Made by a program: the position numbers and the translations under genes
Notes under the pieces: model-generated
Database searches by the model: none
Told to the model about the DNA's origin: nothing
The model's input: the letters and a program-made list of their open reading frames with translations, nothing else
Assembly (NCBI GenBank): GCA_905250115.1
Contig: CAJNOI010000016.1
Coordinates: forward strand, 303,980-367,979
Source of the DNA: Adineta steineri
Taxonomy: Eukaryota; Rotifera; Eurotatoria; Adinetida; Adinetidae
DNA: 64,000 nt
Direction of reading: 5' to 3'
Part shown: positions 11,302-23,068 of the stretch, piece after piece
Numbering within the stretch: position 1 is the first letter of the stretch
How the letters are laid out: each line of letters begins with the position of its first letter

Positions 11302-14300
11302 TATATGACATGGAAAAGAGAGATAATCTAGAAAACAGAAAGAAAGGAAAAAATAAGTAAGTTTAATGAAATGATTCGTTGTCTTCGATTAAGATTGAAT
11401 TACTATGTTGAAAAACGACCGAATATATACATACGCGTGTGAATAGATAGAAATCATCCAATTTACAGCTTGCTCGCTTCTTCTAGTACGATGAACTTAA
11501 CATTATTAGTCGTTATGAGAAAAAAAAGAACGAGAAAAAGATTTTGAAAATAATTCAAGCATGCATAGTACATGCTCATCTTATATTCATATATATATAT
11601 GATCGATCAGGCAAGAGAAAGAGAGTGAAAGGATTGATGCACGTTTTTTTATAGATGATGCAATGGATATATGAAGCAGATTGGAAAGAATAATCTTGTC
11701 TTTTTGATAATTAAACAAATGTGTGAAATGGATACCAAAAGAAAGAAAGAAATCAACGAATGTACGAATGAATGAATGGATGAAAGAAACAAATGACGAT
11801 AAAGATTTTCTGCTTTTATAAAAGATCAATCATAGCATAAGACGAAGGTTATCGCATTTTGTTCACTTATACATTTTCACGGTCAAAATAATGAGCGGCG
11901 TTTAAATATATGTAGATTAAAACAAACAAAAAATATAAATGGATCATTCAAGAAGAAGAAGAAGAAGAAGAGGAACTTAAAATAATACCTCTTTTCTACT
12001 TATTGTGTTGCTATGCTAAGTATGAGTACGAGAAAATGGAATGAATTGATCAAAAACATAAGAAAGAAGAAAAAAAAGAAAGAGAGAAGGTTAAATTTAA
12101 TTAGTTGTGCAGTACAAATTAACAATGAACAAAACAGAAATAGTTCTTCTTCTTTTTTTTTCTAAGCAAAGACCAATACCAATTATCAACGAGGGATGTC
12201 TCGCCGCCTCATGTCATATATGTCATCAATGGTTAGTATCATCTCAAGCGTTTAAATATATATATGTATATCCACACACATACGATTTCACTCACCACCC
12301 ATTATTATTATCGGTGTCTATATACACGAAAAGATCGTTTTATCTGTCTTTCTTCTCTTTTCTTTTCTTTTTTTCAAAGAATGTTTTCTCTGTATTATTT
12401 TAATATGATAATTCTAGAATAATGCTTAGATATAAATATATAAGAAATTATAAAAGAATGAGAAAGATCCAGATGACAGAATCTATTTGTATATTAAACA
12501 ATACATTTATTCGTGTGGAATCAATATGTTTTGCATACGTTAACAATACAAATAATGTGAAACAATATAGAGTAAGTGTTCGAATGCGTGTGTGTATGTG
12601 TGTTCGATCGAGAGTAGGAAAAAAATCAAATCCGGAAAATAGACTCACACCGGAACATGTCTCAATTACTCGTCAATACACGAAAGAAGCAACTAAAGTC
12701 ATAGTAATAGAAGTAGTTAGACACAATACCTGGGAAATAGACAGGCGACAAAAGGAAATTCGACAATCTCCCGAGAGAGTCAAACGACGGCAAGACAAAA
12801 GACGACGAGAATTGGATGTTCATCTCAATAGTCAGACGTTAAATGAGAAGAGAAAAAGTGAGAAAGAGAAAAAAATCTAATCGATTTCCGTTTCACATTG
12901 TTTTTTTTACTGATGGACATTATATTTATTAGACCTTCACGTGCATATACAATACTAGTGACATTCAGAAATTAAAGTAAAAAACTAAATATATTTATAC
13001 AATGGCAACAACTGTTAAATCTCTCACCTACCATTTTAATTACATACAGACAGTAATAGATTCATCTAAATACGTCAAACTGTCGAAGGGAAATAGAAGT
13101 CATATTGATGAAGATGAACATTCGTACTGATGATTGTCTATGTATCAAATATCAGCATCTAGTCAAGGCTCTTCCTTATTCTTCTATTCCATAACAAACT
13201 ACTATCTCATCATCATCATCATCATCATGATCATTATTATTATTATTATAGATAAGCAATCAAGCAATACTGAAAACAAATTGTTTCTACTTTTGCTACT
13301 CTGTTCAAATTCAACATACGTCAATCACTTTATGATAGACAGACAGAACGTAAGAGTAAGCAAGAAAGAAAGAAAGAAAAAAAGATCGATTAGACATCTC
13401 AAACTGTGTTTAAAATAAGTACTATAAAATCAAGCTGTCTGACATGTTCACAACGAATAGGTTGATTCCCTCGCGATGACGCATACAAACTGATGATAGT
13501 AGCGTAAAGGATTAGACGACACATAACGCGACTTTAACAAGCAATTAGATTCGCTACAAAACATATATGTACACATCGATTTTATATTTCATGTATGTAA
13601 ATACATTCCTCTTGTGGCATAGCATGTCTGTGACGCGACACACTCACAGACACACACACAGACACATATACATGCACACATGCACACTCAAGCATCACGC
13701 GATCAGAGATGAATAGAAATGATGGTCAACTCTTCGCACAGTTTTCATGCCGCTTCTATATACACACAGATATAAAATGAATATTAAAAAAAAAACGACA
13801 GAAAGCTAAAGAAGAAGAAGAAGAAACTAAAAAAAGAGGTCATAATCGTTTACTATCATTGATTTGATTCGGAAAACACTGACATCCGATTAGAGGAGAG
13901 GAGAAATAGACAAGCATAGAAATCAACTGACCACTACCATTATTATAAGAGAGAAGATTGCATTATCAAACGAACATCGGCGACAACCCAATACAGATTC
14001 ATATAGTGTAATTGTGTTAGTTATTCTAATTCGACACTGTCTTTGTATTTATTCTATGTGTGTCGATTTCGGCCGTGAACAATTTGATTTATTCATCATG
14101 TTGTCCGTCGGCCGTCTCAAGCATGTGTACGTGCTTATGCGTGCGACGTCGATCATTTTATGTCTAAAGCAAATCATAAAGCAACTTCTAATGTACAATC
14201 ATAACAAATTAGATATTTTTCTTTTACATAATTCTGCGCTTCAAAAAGAAAGAATAATGAATAAATAAATGGTATTGTACTTCTTCCACTGTTCAATGAA

Positions 14301-16129
14301 TATACAAAAAAAACAGAGGCAGGAGAGAGAGAGAGACATAGAGAGGAATGAAGATATGTATATCTATCTATCTTTTTTTTTGTTGCTTCTCTTTCCTACT
14401 ATAAACAACAATTACTTATGTAAACAATGTATACTACTGTTATCATCACCAACAGCGCGATGCTAGGCTGCTTACAGCATTTTCTATGTTAGATAGTAGT
14501 AAGAAGCGCAGCAATCTTGTCTCGTTTACATGAAACTGTAATGGAGTTGAAATGACAACGACAGCAATAGTTCCCTTCATTAGTCTCATTGACGGTGATG
14601 TAATCACTTTATCTATAATTTTCTTCTTGTTGTTTTCTCTCATTTTTCTTTTTAAGTCAAGCAATGAAATAGTATATGACATTGAACTAAACTATGCTCA
14701 TCATGTTTGAATGTAAATATATGTTGGTCGACCAGATCTCATTCATTATATAATAACTCTTTTTTTTATTGTATGTACCCACATGCGCGCTTAACCACTA
14801 GTCATCATCTCTGTATTTCGAGCACATTAATCTTTTGTTCTGTGTATACATTCTATATTGACACTGAAAAAGATGGATATACTTGAACTAAACACCAGCA
14901 ATATGAGCAATCGATCTCGCGTAAAATCTTGTCAAGGACAATGATTAGATAGAGTGAAACAAAAAGTTTCAACTTACTTCTTCATTATTGATAGAATAGC
15001 ATTGGCTATCATTAGGGTGGAGCCATCACAGTGTGCATGCAGTACTAGTAGTAATAGAAGTAGTAGTAGTAGTAGCAGCGGTCATAGCGGAGATGTGATG
15101 CAAGATCCGAGACGCCACAGGCGAGCATCGTAGAAAAAAGAGAAGTAGTTATCTCCTACAGTCATCAGATCAATCGTCAACAATAGGTCGAATATAGAAA
15201 AAGAGAATGAGAATGAGAGAAAAAGCAAGAAGAACAAAAAAAAGAAGAAGAAAGATCAGGCTAATCTCAGACGTGCTGACGTCTTACTTTCTCATAAACA
15301 ATTTAGTAAAATTTTGTTCTTAAAGACGACAAAAAAAATTAAAATCAATGATGTGCTTTGAAGATGATCAGGTATCCGACTTAACATGATGATGTGAAAA
15401 AAAATAAATATTTATATACATATATATGTGATACGAGATTTTCTACTTAGAAATCAATGTTCATTTAGAACAAGAAATGATATCTTTTCAAATAAAAAAA
15501 AAGTTTTAGATAAGAGGAGAAGAAGAAAAAAAAAGAAACGTGCTTTCATGACAAAAGCACGTTTTTACAATGATACATTATTATAAATATCTGTACTACT
15601 CGCTTGATCACCTTTACTGTCCGAGAGGCAGTTCATATACATCAATAATGATATGATGATGAAGATGATGATGATGATTGCATCCATATTATATTGCGAG
15701 TTTGTTCAGTGAGATGACAAGACAGACATGCGCTTTTTTTATGTCAACCGTATATGCAATATGACATAATCATAAGTCGAAATCTGTCTTATTTATTATT
15801 TCATTTCTCTAGTCGAAATCTAAATACTCAATGAATAACTAAAAGCTATAATGAATATAATATAATTTATATAGTGTATATACATATATATATATATTTG
15901 ATAATTCTCAAGTATTACACAATAAATACATCATTTACACGGTTCATCAAACTAATTGACAGACAGGAAACTTACTTGTCCAAATATGTGAACGATTTTG
16001 ATAATATAATTAAATATGAAAAAGAAAATAATTAATACAGGCTTGGTTTGGTCGTAAACGAATTTATCAGAGAATGATAATGGAACAGTGGTGATAATGT
16101 CCAATATTTCTCTTCTCTTTCTTTGCAAG

Positions 16130-16168
<39 letters not shown>

Positions 16169-16771
16169 GTGCATACATATATACATACATATATGCGCTC
16201 TCGGTATGAAGTTGTTACAACAAAGCGACGAATAGAACGAGCTAAGTCATTAAAACAGGAGGTACTCTCTTTTACGAGTACTGCATTGTTGAAACAAAAT
16301 GCATCGTTCAATTGTAATGGGCGTATATAGGAAAAAAAGGAGGAGAGGAGAAAAAAAGAAGAAAAAAACGATTGACGTTCTTTAAAGTGGCTTCGATATG
16401 AATGGAGACGACGAAAATGAAGAAGAAGAAGAAGAAGGGCGGCAATAGCGGTCAGTCGATCGATTTCTTTCATCGATTGACAAGACAAAAACGCAAATCT
16501 ATGATTATCTACATAGGACTTAAAATTAATTCATACAAAATGAATTATTTCTAAAGAGCAAAAAAAATATATAATCGTTATACTAGTTTTTTTTCTATAA
16601 TATTATTGTAATGTTAATGATAATGATAAAAGAAAAGACATTAATGTAAATAGTTGAACGAAAGTAAAATAATTAGGTCAAATGGTTGTCGCCGCAGGAG
16701 ACTCAACTTTTTTCTTTGTCCATCTGCGAATGTATTTTTCTATTTGTATAGAAAGATAGATCAAATTCCTC
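11302..16771. other. Gene-poor, microsatellite-rich region upstream of plexin
   Basis: No supportable coding exon found. It contains simple repeats: (GAA) near 11955, (TCA)/(ATT) at 13205-13250, CA-rich at 13640-13690, (AGT) near 15060, (ATG) at 15655-15680, and TA/TATG runs at 16135-16195. Short open frames here are explained by low complexity. It may hold plexin 5' UTR or regulatory DNA; that is inference. Confidence 0.55.
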
Positions 16772-17022
16772 TTACAATACTTTTAGAGTGTAAATGACAA
16801 TTAGAAAACCAAGGACAAATATGATGTAAATGGCAAGTAACAACCAAAACTCGGAAATCACACTGTCACTTGAAGATACGGAAACGGTACTACTTGTGTC
16901 TTTGACCGGATTAAACAAGTAAAGAAAAGAAAAGAATTAGAAAATGGATGAAAAGACTTCCCACTATTCATATATTTAAGGTCCGTTGATCATGATGTCC
17001 TTACCGTTGTCATCTTTGAAAA
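16772..17022 (-). CDS. Candidate C-terminal membrane-anchor exons of an unrecognised gene (partial)
   Basis: On the minus strand, a splice acceptor after a pyrimidine tract (CTAATTCTTTTCTTTTC...AAAG) opens an exon at 16899-16772. It reads an S/T-rich stretch, then EFWLLLAIYIIFVLGFLIVI, a clear membrane span, and stops six codons later. An 18-nt microexon at 17022-17005 (bounded by CTCTAG and GTAAGG) joins in phase, adding FKDDND. I could not find the N-terminal exons or a start, and do not recognise the family. The hydrophobic segment could be chance in AT-rich DNA. Confidence 0.33.
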
Positions 17023-17049
17023 CTAGAGAATATTATATTCAACACTTGT

Positions 17050-19107
17050 TGTTCTCTCTATTATAATGCATGATGCAAATGACTACAACTATTACTGATA
17101 GCCGATGGCGTTGACAATGATGAGATGAATATAATACATACAGGTGCTGTAAGAGCATCAAAAGTGAAGGAGAAATAATTGAAGAAAAATAATATAAAAC
17201 ATGAGAATTTACTCTTTAGACCAAACATACCTAAAATGATCTTTTATTTACCTTACAACATTCAAGAGTTCTATTCGCAACCACTCAATCTAATTGATAA
17301 CACATCTCATTTGGAAGCCAAACGATCTATGAGGTTGATGGTCTGTATTTCAGGACAGAAGAAAAAACGCAAGACAATAGAGCGAGAGAGAAAGAAAGAG
17401 AGCAAGGGAATAGGTACGACCACCAATTATATCATCGCATGATGCACACTCTAGTGTTGACTGACTAACTGACCAGTGCCAAGTATCTTTGTGTCACGCA
17501 AGTATTCGCCAAAGGACATTGAAGATCAAAGTATTGAAGAGAATTGAACAATTAAAATATACAGTAACTTTTTTTTCAATGTGTATTCGTTGACCAGAAG
17601 TGTTTTTACAGTTGATCAGCTGAGTTATAGAGGAAAAAAAAGAAAAATGTTGAGAAAACTGTTATATGTTTTTGATTGAGCCATTCATCATTTATATGAC
17701 ATGAGCATGTATTGGTTGATGTTTGTATAAGGTTCAATGCTATGTTAGATAGACAATTAAATGACTTTTTCATTTGCTACTGTTGATATATCTGTTTTCA
17801 ATTTGATTGCAACTATCCACTTGAGAAGTAAAACGATAAGTTAAAAAGACACCAAATAAGAAGAAAAAAAAAGGAAAAGAAATATTAAGATGTGCTCTAT
17901 CTTGATGAACGTGCTTTTTCTTTTGGTATATGATGCTGACTCGATCTAACTAATGAGTTTCTACGATATGATTAACTGCTTGTTGAACCGTGATCTACTG
18001 TGGCCTTGTGCCGCCGGTAGGGTCATCTTTTTTTTCTCATGAGAATGTATATATATATATAAATGTATGTTTGTTACAAAAGGCAATTAGTTTGGTGATG
18101 GTAATATACGAGGCCGTGACTGTTGTGTTTTCCGGCTAAAAGAACTTGAAGTGTTTCCCCTCGTCTAATTATGCATATGCACAGATGGTTAGGGTATCGA
18201 AATTCATTCAAAGTGATTTTATGTGTGTGTGTGTGCTGATTTCCTCGTTCACTCACTTATTCACTAAATTGTATCATTCGCATTCCGCCTCCCAGCGGTA
18301 ATCAAAGTGCGCGCGCACGCACGCATACACATCTATCGAGTGAGAAGACTTAAATATTCTCTCATATTTAAGAACAAAAGAATGTGATTCTACCATAAAT
18401 TTATCTTTAAGACGAGTCAAAAATCTTTCTTTTCTAATATACCTTTATTTTAATACAGTCTTCTAGTTATTTTTATATTAGCGGCATTCAATTATTGATC
18501 GTTATTCCATCTGTCAAAAGATAATAGTTGACATGCAAACACTATATATTGCCATTGACGTGTTAGTTGATAACAATAAATTTCGATCTATTTTAAAACT
18601 AGATATAGAATTCCCTTGGAATTCAAAATATAATTGAATGAACATCAGTGTTCGTTGAAGCGATGAATAATAGAAAATTTACTTGTTAAACAAAAAATAG
18701 AGAGATAAAATTCATGTTCTTGATCGTCTTATAAGAGCTTAACGAAATAATACATTATTCATCTAGTGTAAAACATCATTAACATTCTGGTCATAAGAAT
18801 TCTATGTATGTCAGTTATCTTTAATTTCATCATATATTTTACTTTCAATGAACAGATAACAATGTAACTATCTTATGATAAACATTTTATTAGTCACACC
18901 TCTACTTGATTCAGAATATATTTGTCATGCTTTCTATTTTTTATATAATCATTTAATTACATTAACAAAAACAAAATTGATAAATAGATGAATTAATATT
19001 ATTACACTGATTAAAAAAAACGTTTTTTTCATTATTATGAATTATTGAAGAAAAGACTAGAAATTAGAATGAATAAATATATACAAATGATGAAGATGTA
19101 TCAACTA
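17050..19107. other. Non-coding stretch upstream of the membrane-anchor exon
   Basis: Nothing firmly coding seen. It contains TA (18048-18062), GT (18222-18235) and GC/CA (18310-18330) simple repeats. Missing 5' exons of the candidate gene could lie here. Confidence 0.5.
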
Positions 19108-20441
19108 TTATAATCGTTCATTTTGAAAATCGTCTTCTTCTTCTTCTTCTTTTTCTTCTTCTTCTTCCTCTTTTATTTTTTCTTCCTTTATTCGTCCTTG
19201 CTTAATATCATCAATTGTAGCCCATAAATCAAAAATAAATTCATCCGAAAAATTAAATGTACCAATTTCTGAATTATCAATTGCTGTCGCAAATTCACTT
19301 GGATTCTTTTTATTTTGTGCAAGATCCCAAATTTGTTGTGCTAAAATAAATAATAAAAATATATTTTGAATCTAAAAATATTTTAGCTTATAAACTTACC
19401 AAGATCTGAATCATTGATGCCCATAAATTTTTCAAGAAGACCATTGATACGATCAATAGCTTTAGTCATTGTATCATCAACATCTTCAATACTTGCTTGA
19501 CCATTAGCTTTAAAACGAAGAGTTTTTGTACCACTTTTAACATCACCTGATTTACGACCACGATTAGCTGGTTCAACGTCTATTCAGAAAGAAATTATTT
19601 TATGAAGTACAAAAAATATCAATCTTATTAACATACGAAATCCAAATGAATTTGGTTCGATGAGTCGTATTTTAATTTTTGAGCCAACAGGAATATTTTT
19701 TAATACATTCGCTACTTCAAAATGTCGTACACCAACAATTGATTTATCGTTTATTTTTTCTATATGATCACCAATTTTAACAAGATTTTTAAGTCGATGC
19801 ATAGTACTTCCTTCAACAATTCGTTTAACAAACGCACAACCTAATTCAAAAAATAAATGTTTTATTTTTCGTTAGAAAAAAGAAAAATATTAAAATAATA
19901 ACAAACCTGCTCCATTATCTGCAATAGTCAATCCAAGAGATGGTTCTGATTTAATAACTTCTATTTCCTTAGCTTGTCCTTTAACATGTGCAAATATAAA
20001 ATCATCTAAATTAATTTGTCCACTTAATAATTTATCCATATCAACTTTATGCGTATTTAATGTACAATATAAAATCTTAAAAATAAAGAAAAAAAAATAT
20101 ATTTTTTTGTTTTATTTACAATAAACAAAATTTACCGTTGATGCTGGTATTTCAAAACAATCGGCTATTTTCTGATATAATTCTTTTAAATTACCAAAAC
20201 CTGACATAAGGCCAGTTGGACTTCCATGTGCTAATTGACAATGAAATACAAGTTTTGATTGATCAATACGTTTATCATTATTAGATGATTTATTAGATGA
20301 ACGACGTTTACTTGGAGGTAAATTTTCAGAAGTTGTATTTGGAGAGGCAGTATTTGTTGTAGCGGATGAATATGATGTTGATATGGGAATAACATTATCT
20401 TTTTCCTTTTTTTTTCTTTTGAATATATCGAAAATGGACAT
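19108..20441 (-). CDS. GIPC: GIPC PDZ-domain adaptor
   Basis: Exons 20441-20136, 20075-19907, 19840-19637, 19579-19400 and 19340-19108 join in phase to 363 residues. After a basic, low-complexity N-terminus come the GIPC-specific GH1 region ([19 protein letters not shown]), the PDZ domain with the loop [12 protein letters not shown], and the C-terminal GH2 region ([34 protein letters not shown]). A strongly acidic Glu-rich tail is an addition to the usual protein of about 333 residues. Family role: links receptor C-termini (including semaphorin/neuropilin partners) to myosin VI and endocytic traffic; cytosolic. A plexin lies upstream in this window, but nothing shows they act together. Confidence 0.95.
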
Positions 20442-20898
20442 GATAAATTATATTTTAAAACTCGTATAATATTAATAATAAAAAATGACGATAAAATACA
20501 ACGAATATAGTGTTGTATATGCGTCGGCTACCTTAAGTCAACAAGACTGTCGTCTTTCTCAAGTCTTTCGTAAACTCGGATGAATAAATAAATAGAATTT
20601 GATGGTAAACATATCCTTGATTGGTTGAGTTCTTCAAACAATGAAAAAAAGAAAACGAATCGTTTTAACATCAATTTCGTAAGAGAAAAGTATCCTCCTT
20701 GACAACATAAACAATTATGGTATTATTCAAGATGTAATGGAAATCTTTCATCATCTACATTATTTTTATAATTTTTTGTTTCGGAAGCCCTGGCAACTTT
20801 TATTATTGTAAAAGAATAGAATATAAAAAGCTTCGATGTATTGTAACATAATGTTAAAACAAATGCAGTTTTAAAAGACTTTTCTTTTTTATTCAATT
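20442..20898. promoter_or_regulatory. Divergent promoter region between GIPC and SMKR1
   Basis: The two start codons face away from each other across about 457 bp of AT-rich DNA. Both core promoters must lie here; no specific element is recognised. Confidence 0.5.
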
Positions 20899-21227
20899 AT
20901 GGTAAGAAATAGTCAAGAAACTTCTTTTTTTTTGTCTAGATTCATTTCTTATGTATTTTATATGTATAGCCAGGAAAAAAGAAAAAAGGCAAAGCGACTA
21001 AAAAAAAAGGAGATGGTTCAGCAAGTGGATCTCCGAAAAAGAAAGGCAAATCAAAATCAAAAAAAGTAGCTGAAGTACGTCCAGAAATTGATATTCTATC
21101 ACCGGCTGCTGTAATCAATTCATATTATATATGTCATGATGTGACGGATTGTTTAACTGCACGAGGTTTTGGATGGGAAGGAGCCAAAAAAAAGAAAGGC
21201 AAAAAGAAAGGCAAAAAGAAGAAATAG
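20899..21227 (+). CDS. SMKR1: Small lysine-rich protein 1 homologue
   Basis: Coding exon 1 holds only the ATG (20899-20901), followed by GTAAGA; exon 2 is 20970-21227 (CCA GGA AAA ...). The product is 86 residues. Lysine/glycine-rich ends flank a conserved core, [20 protein letters not shown] then [11 protein letters not shown], which matches the vertebrate SMKR1 core (known consensus DILSPAA...YYI.H...DCL..RGF.W). The family has no firmly established biochemical function. The frame is invisible to simple ORF searches because the start codon is split from the rest. It lies head-to-head with GIPC. Confidence 0.88.
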
Positions 21228-21636
21228 GAAATATTCTTTTTCTTCATTTATATTATATGAATATACTGGCCTTTATTTTTTTATTTAATTTTATTTGATA
21301 AAAACAAGAAAAACAAAGTGCCTTCTATATTTTTTTGTCTTTTTTCTTTGTATTTAACGTAAATAAATAAAATGATATTTTCCACATCACACTGTTCTAT
21401 TTGAAGTTTAAAAACAAAAAGATTGCTACATTGACGAATACACATAAAGCAAACTACAATCTAAGAAAAAATATACAAACAACCGATATAATAACTTCAC
21501 TGTTTACAATATAAAGCATAATGTTAAAGATTTTTCGTTTTTGTAATAAAATAGATAGAATTTCTGATGAATATAGATGAAAATACATTATAGAAATATA
21601 TCAGACAAAGAGAACCGAGATACATTCTATTTTTGT
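21228..21636. other. Spacer between converging SMKR1 and MMD-like genes
   Basis: AT-rich 3' flanks of two converging genes; aataaa-type polyadenylation signals occur near 21363. Nothing else seen. Confidence 0.5.
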
Positions 21637-22669
21637 TCATTGAATATCTGGATTATTATCTCTTATTTTAGGAGGTATTGGTACAATAAGATAAGTATAA
21701 ACTGCATAGTAATGAATTGCAGCGCCAAAAAATACAAAACAATGCCAAATAGCATGTGCAAATGGTATGATACCATCAGATTTAAAGAAAAATACACCGG
21801 AGAAAAATATAAAACCGCCAAGTGCCATTTCAAATATACCGTCATGATTAACCTTTAGAAAACAAATGAATTTTTCTTTTTCTTTTTAATTAATTCTATA
21901 AACATACCATATCTGCTATAACAATTGCAGGAAAAAGACCAACAATAATATAACAACATGTTTCAACGAATTTATATCTCTCATGATATAATAATTGATA
22001 AGTTATACCTAATAGAGACATCGTCCAGACAATAGTTATTGTTGTACTTATTGATATACTTTGTGCTGGACGAAGAAGTAACCTTGATAAGAAAAATAAA
22101 ATGCTTTAAAAGCTTTTTCTTAAATGTTTACCATGGTGTGTAACTTGAACTAATGAATATATAAATAACAGCTCGATCGATACGATGTAATAGATGTCTT
22201 AATCTTGAATCTCTGTATATATAAAAGAGAGAGAGATATGTAGGTTGTTGTTTTTCTTTCAATTCATACCTGTATGTTGGATGAAAACATGAACAATGGA
22301 AGATAGTTGAAAATGAGAAAAGTAAAATAAGAGCATTGCCATAAATAATACTACTCCAGTATTCTTCAGTCGTATTTGCTCTTATTACAAGTCGTTGTGC
22401 TGCAATAAATGCTGGTATAATCAGACAACCATGTGTAAGACAATTTGCTGCATGTTCTATACACAGGAAAGAAAGAAAGGTGATATCAATATGATCGATA
22501 TTGAAAAAGAAAATCTACCATATTCTGTAGGTATATATGCTCGATCAGTAGCACGTGCATTCATAAATCGACGCCAACATTTATGTGTTTTTTGTTCATT
22601 TAATACTGTTGGTTTTTGAACATCATCAGTACAGGTATTTGTACTAACAGCACGTTTTTGAATATGCAT
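21637..22669 (-). CDS. MMD-like PAQR family membrane protein
   Basis: Exons 22669-22519, 22456-22270, 22212-22132, 22082-21908 and 21852-21637 join in phase to 269 residues. Conserved features of the MMD/PAQR10-11 branch are [17 protein letters not shown] near the N-terminus, the FHCSCFH segment, [14 protein letters not shown], and the C-terminal [20 protein letters not shown]. About seven hydrophobic spans are visible. The Ser, Asp and His positions of the alkaline-ceramidase-like zinc site fall in these motifs. Family role: progestin/adipoQ receptor-like proteins linked to Golgi/lysosomal membranes and Ras signalling; ligand or substrate uncertain. Followed tail-to-tail by SMKR1. Confidence 0.92.
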
Positions 22670-23068
22670 ATTAGAAAATAAACTAAAGTAATATATAAAA
22701 TTTAATAATTAGTTGTTAACCATTACATTTCACTTAGAAGAATATATCATCGAGATACATTCAAGCGATGTAAACACATCAGACCGCGGACGAGTACGTT
22801 AGGGGCAAAGGTAAAAGGTTATCAAGAAAAGAAAAAAAACGAAGTCTAGTTTTCTCAGATAATCGATAGATCCAATCATGGCGAACCTATATATTTTTTG
22901 TCATTGTCAACAATAGTAGAATAGATCAATCATGTCCGAGTAGAAAATCTTATCAAATAGATTATTTGATAGTAAGATGTCGCACTAGAACTATACACAA
23001 AATGAAAGGATATTTTTTTTTTTGCTTTATTACTTTTTTATTATAATATAAATACATTTATATACAAT
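22670..23068. other. Spacer between FUSC 3' end and MMD-like start
   Basis: About 400 bp, promoter side of MMD-like and 3' flank of the FUSC gene. No recognisable element. Confidence 0.45.

Noticed and set aside
12107-13418. Series of plus-strand frames of 94-152 codons
   Set aside because: Composition-driven (poly-purine, R/K/E-rich or TCA/ATT repeats), no splice support or family feature.
15952-16488. 178-codon minus-strand frame
   Set aside because: Runs through a TA/TATG microsatellite (YIHIYIYIYI) and purine tracts; no protein character.
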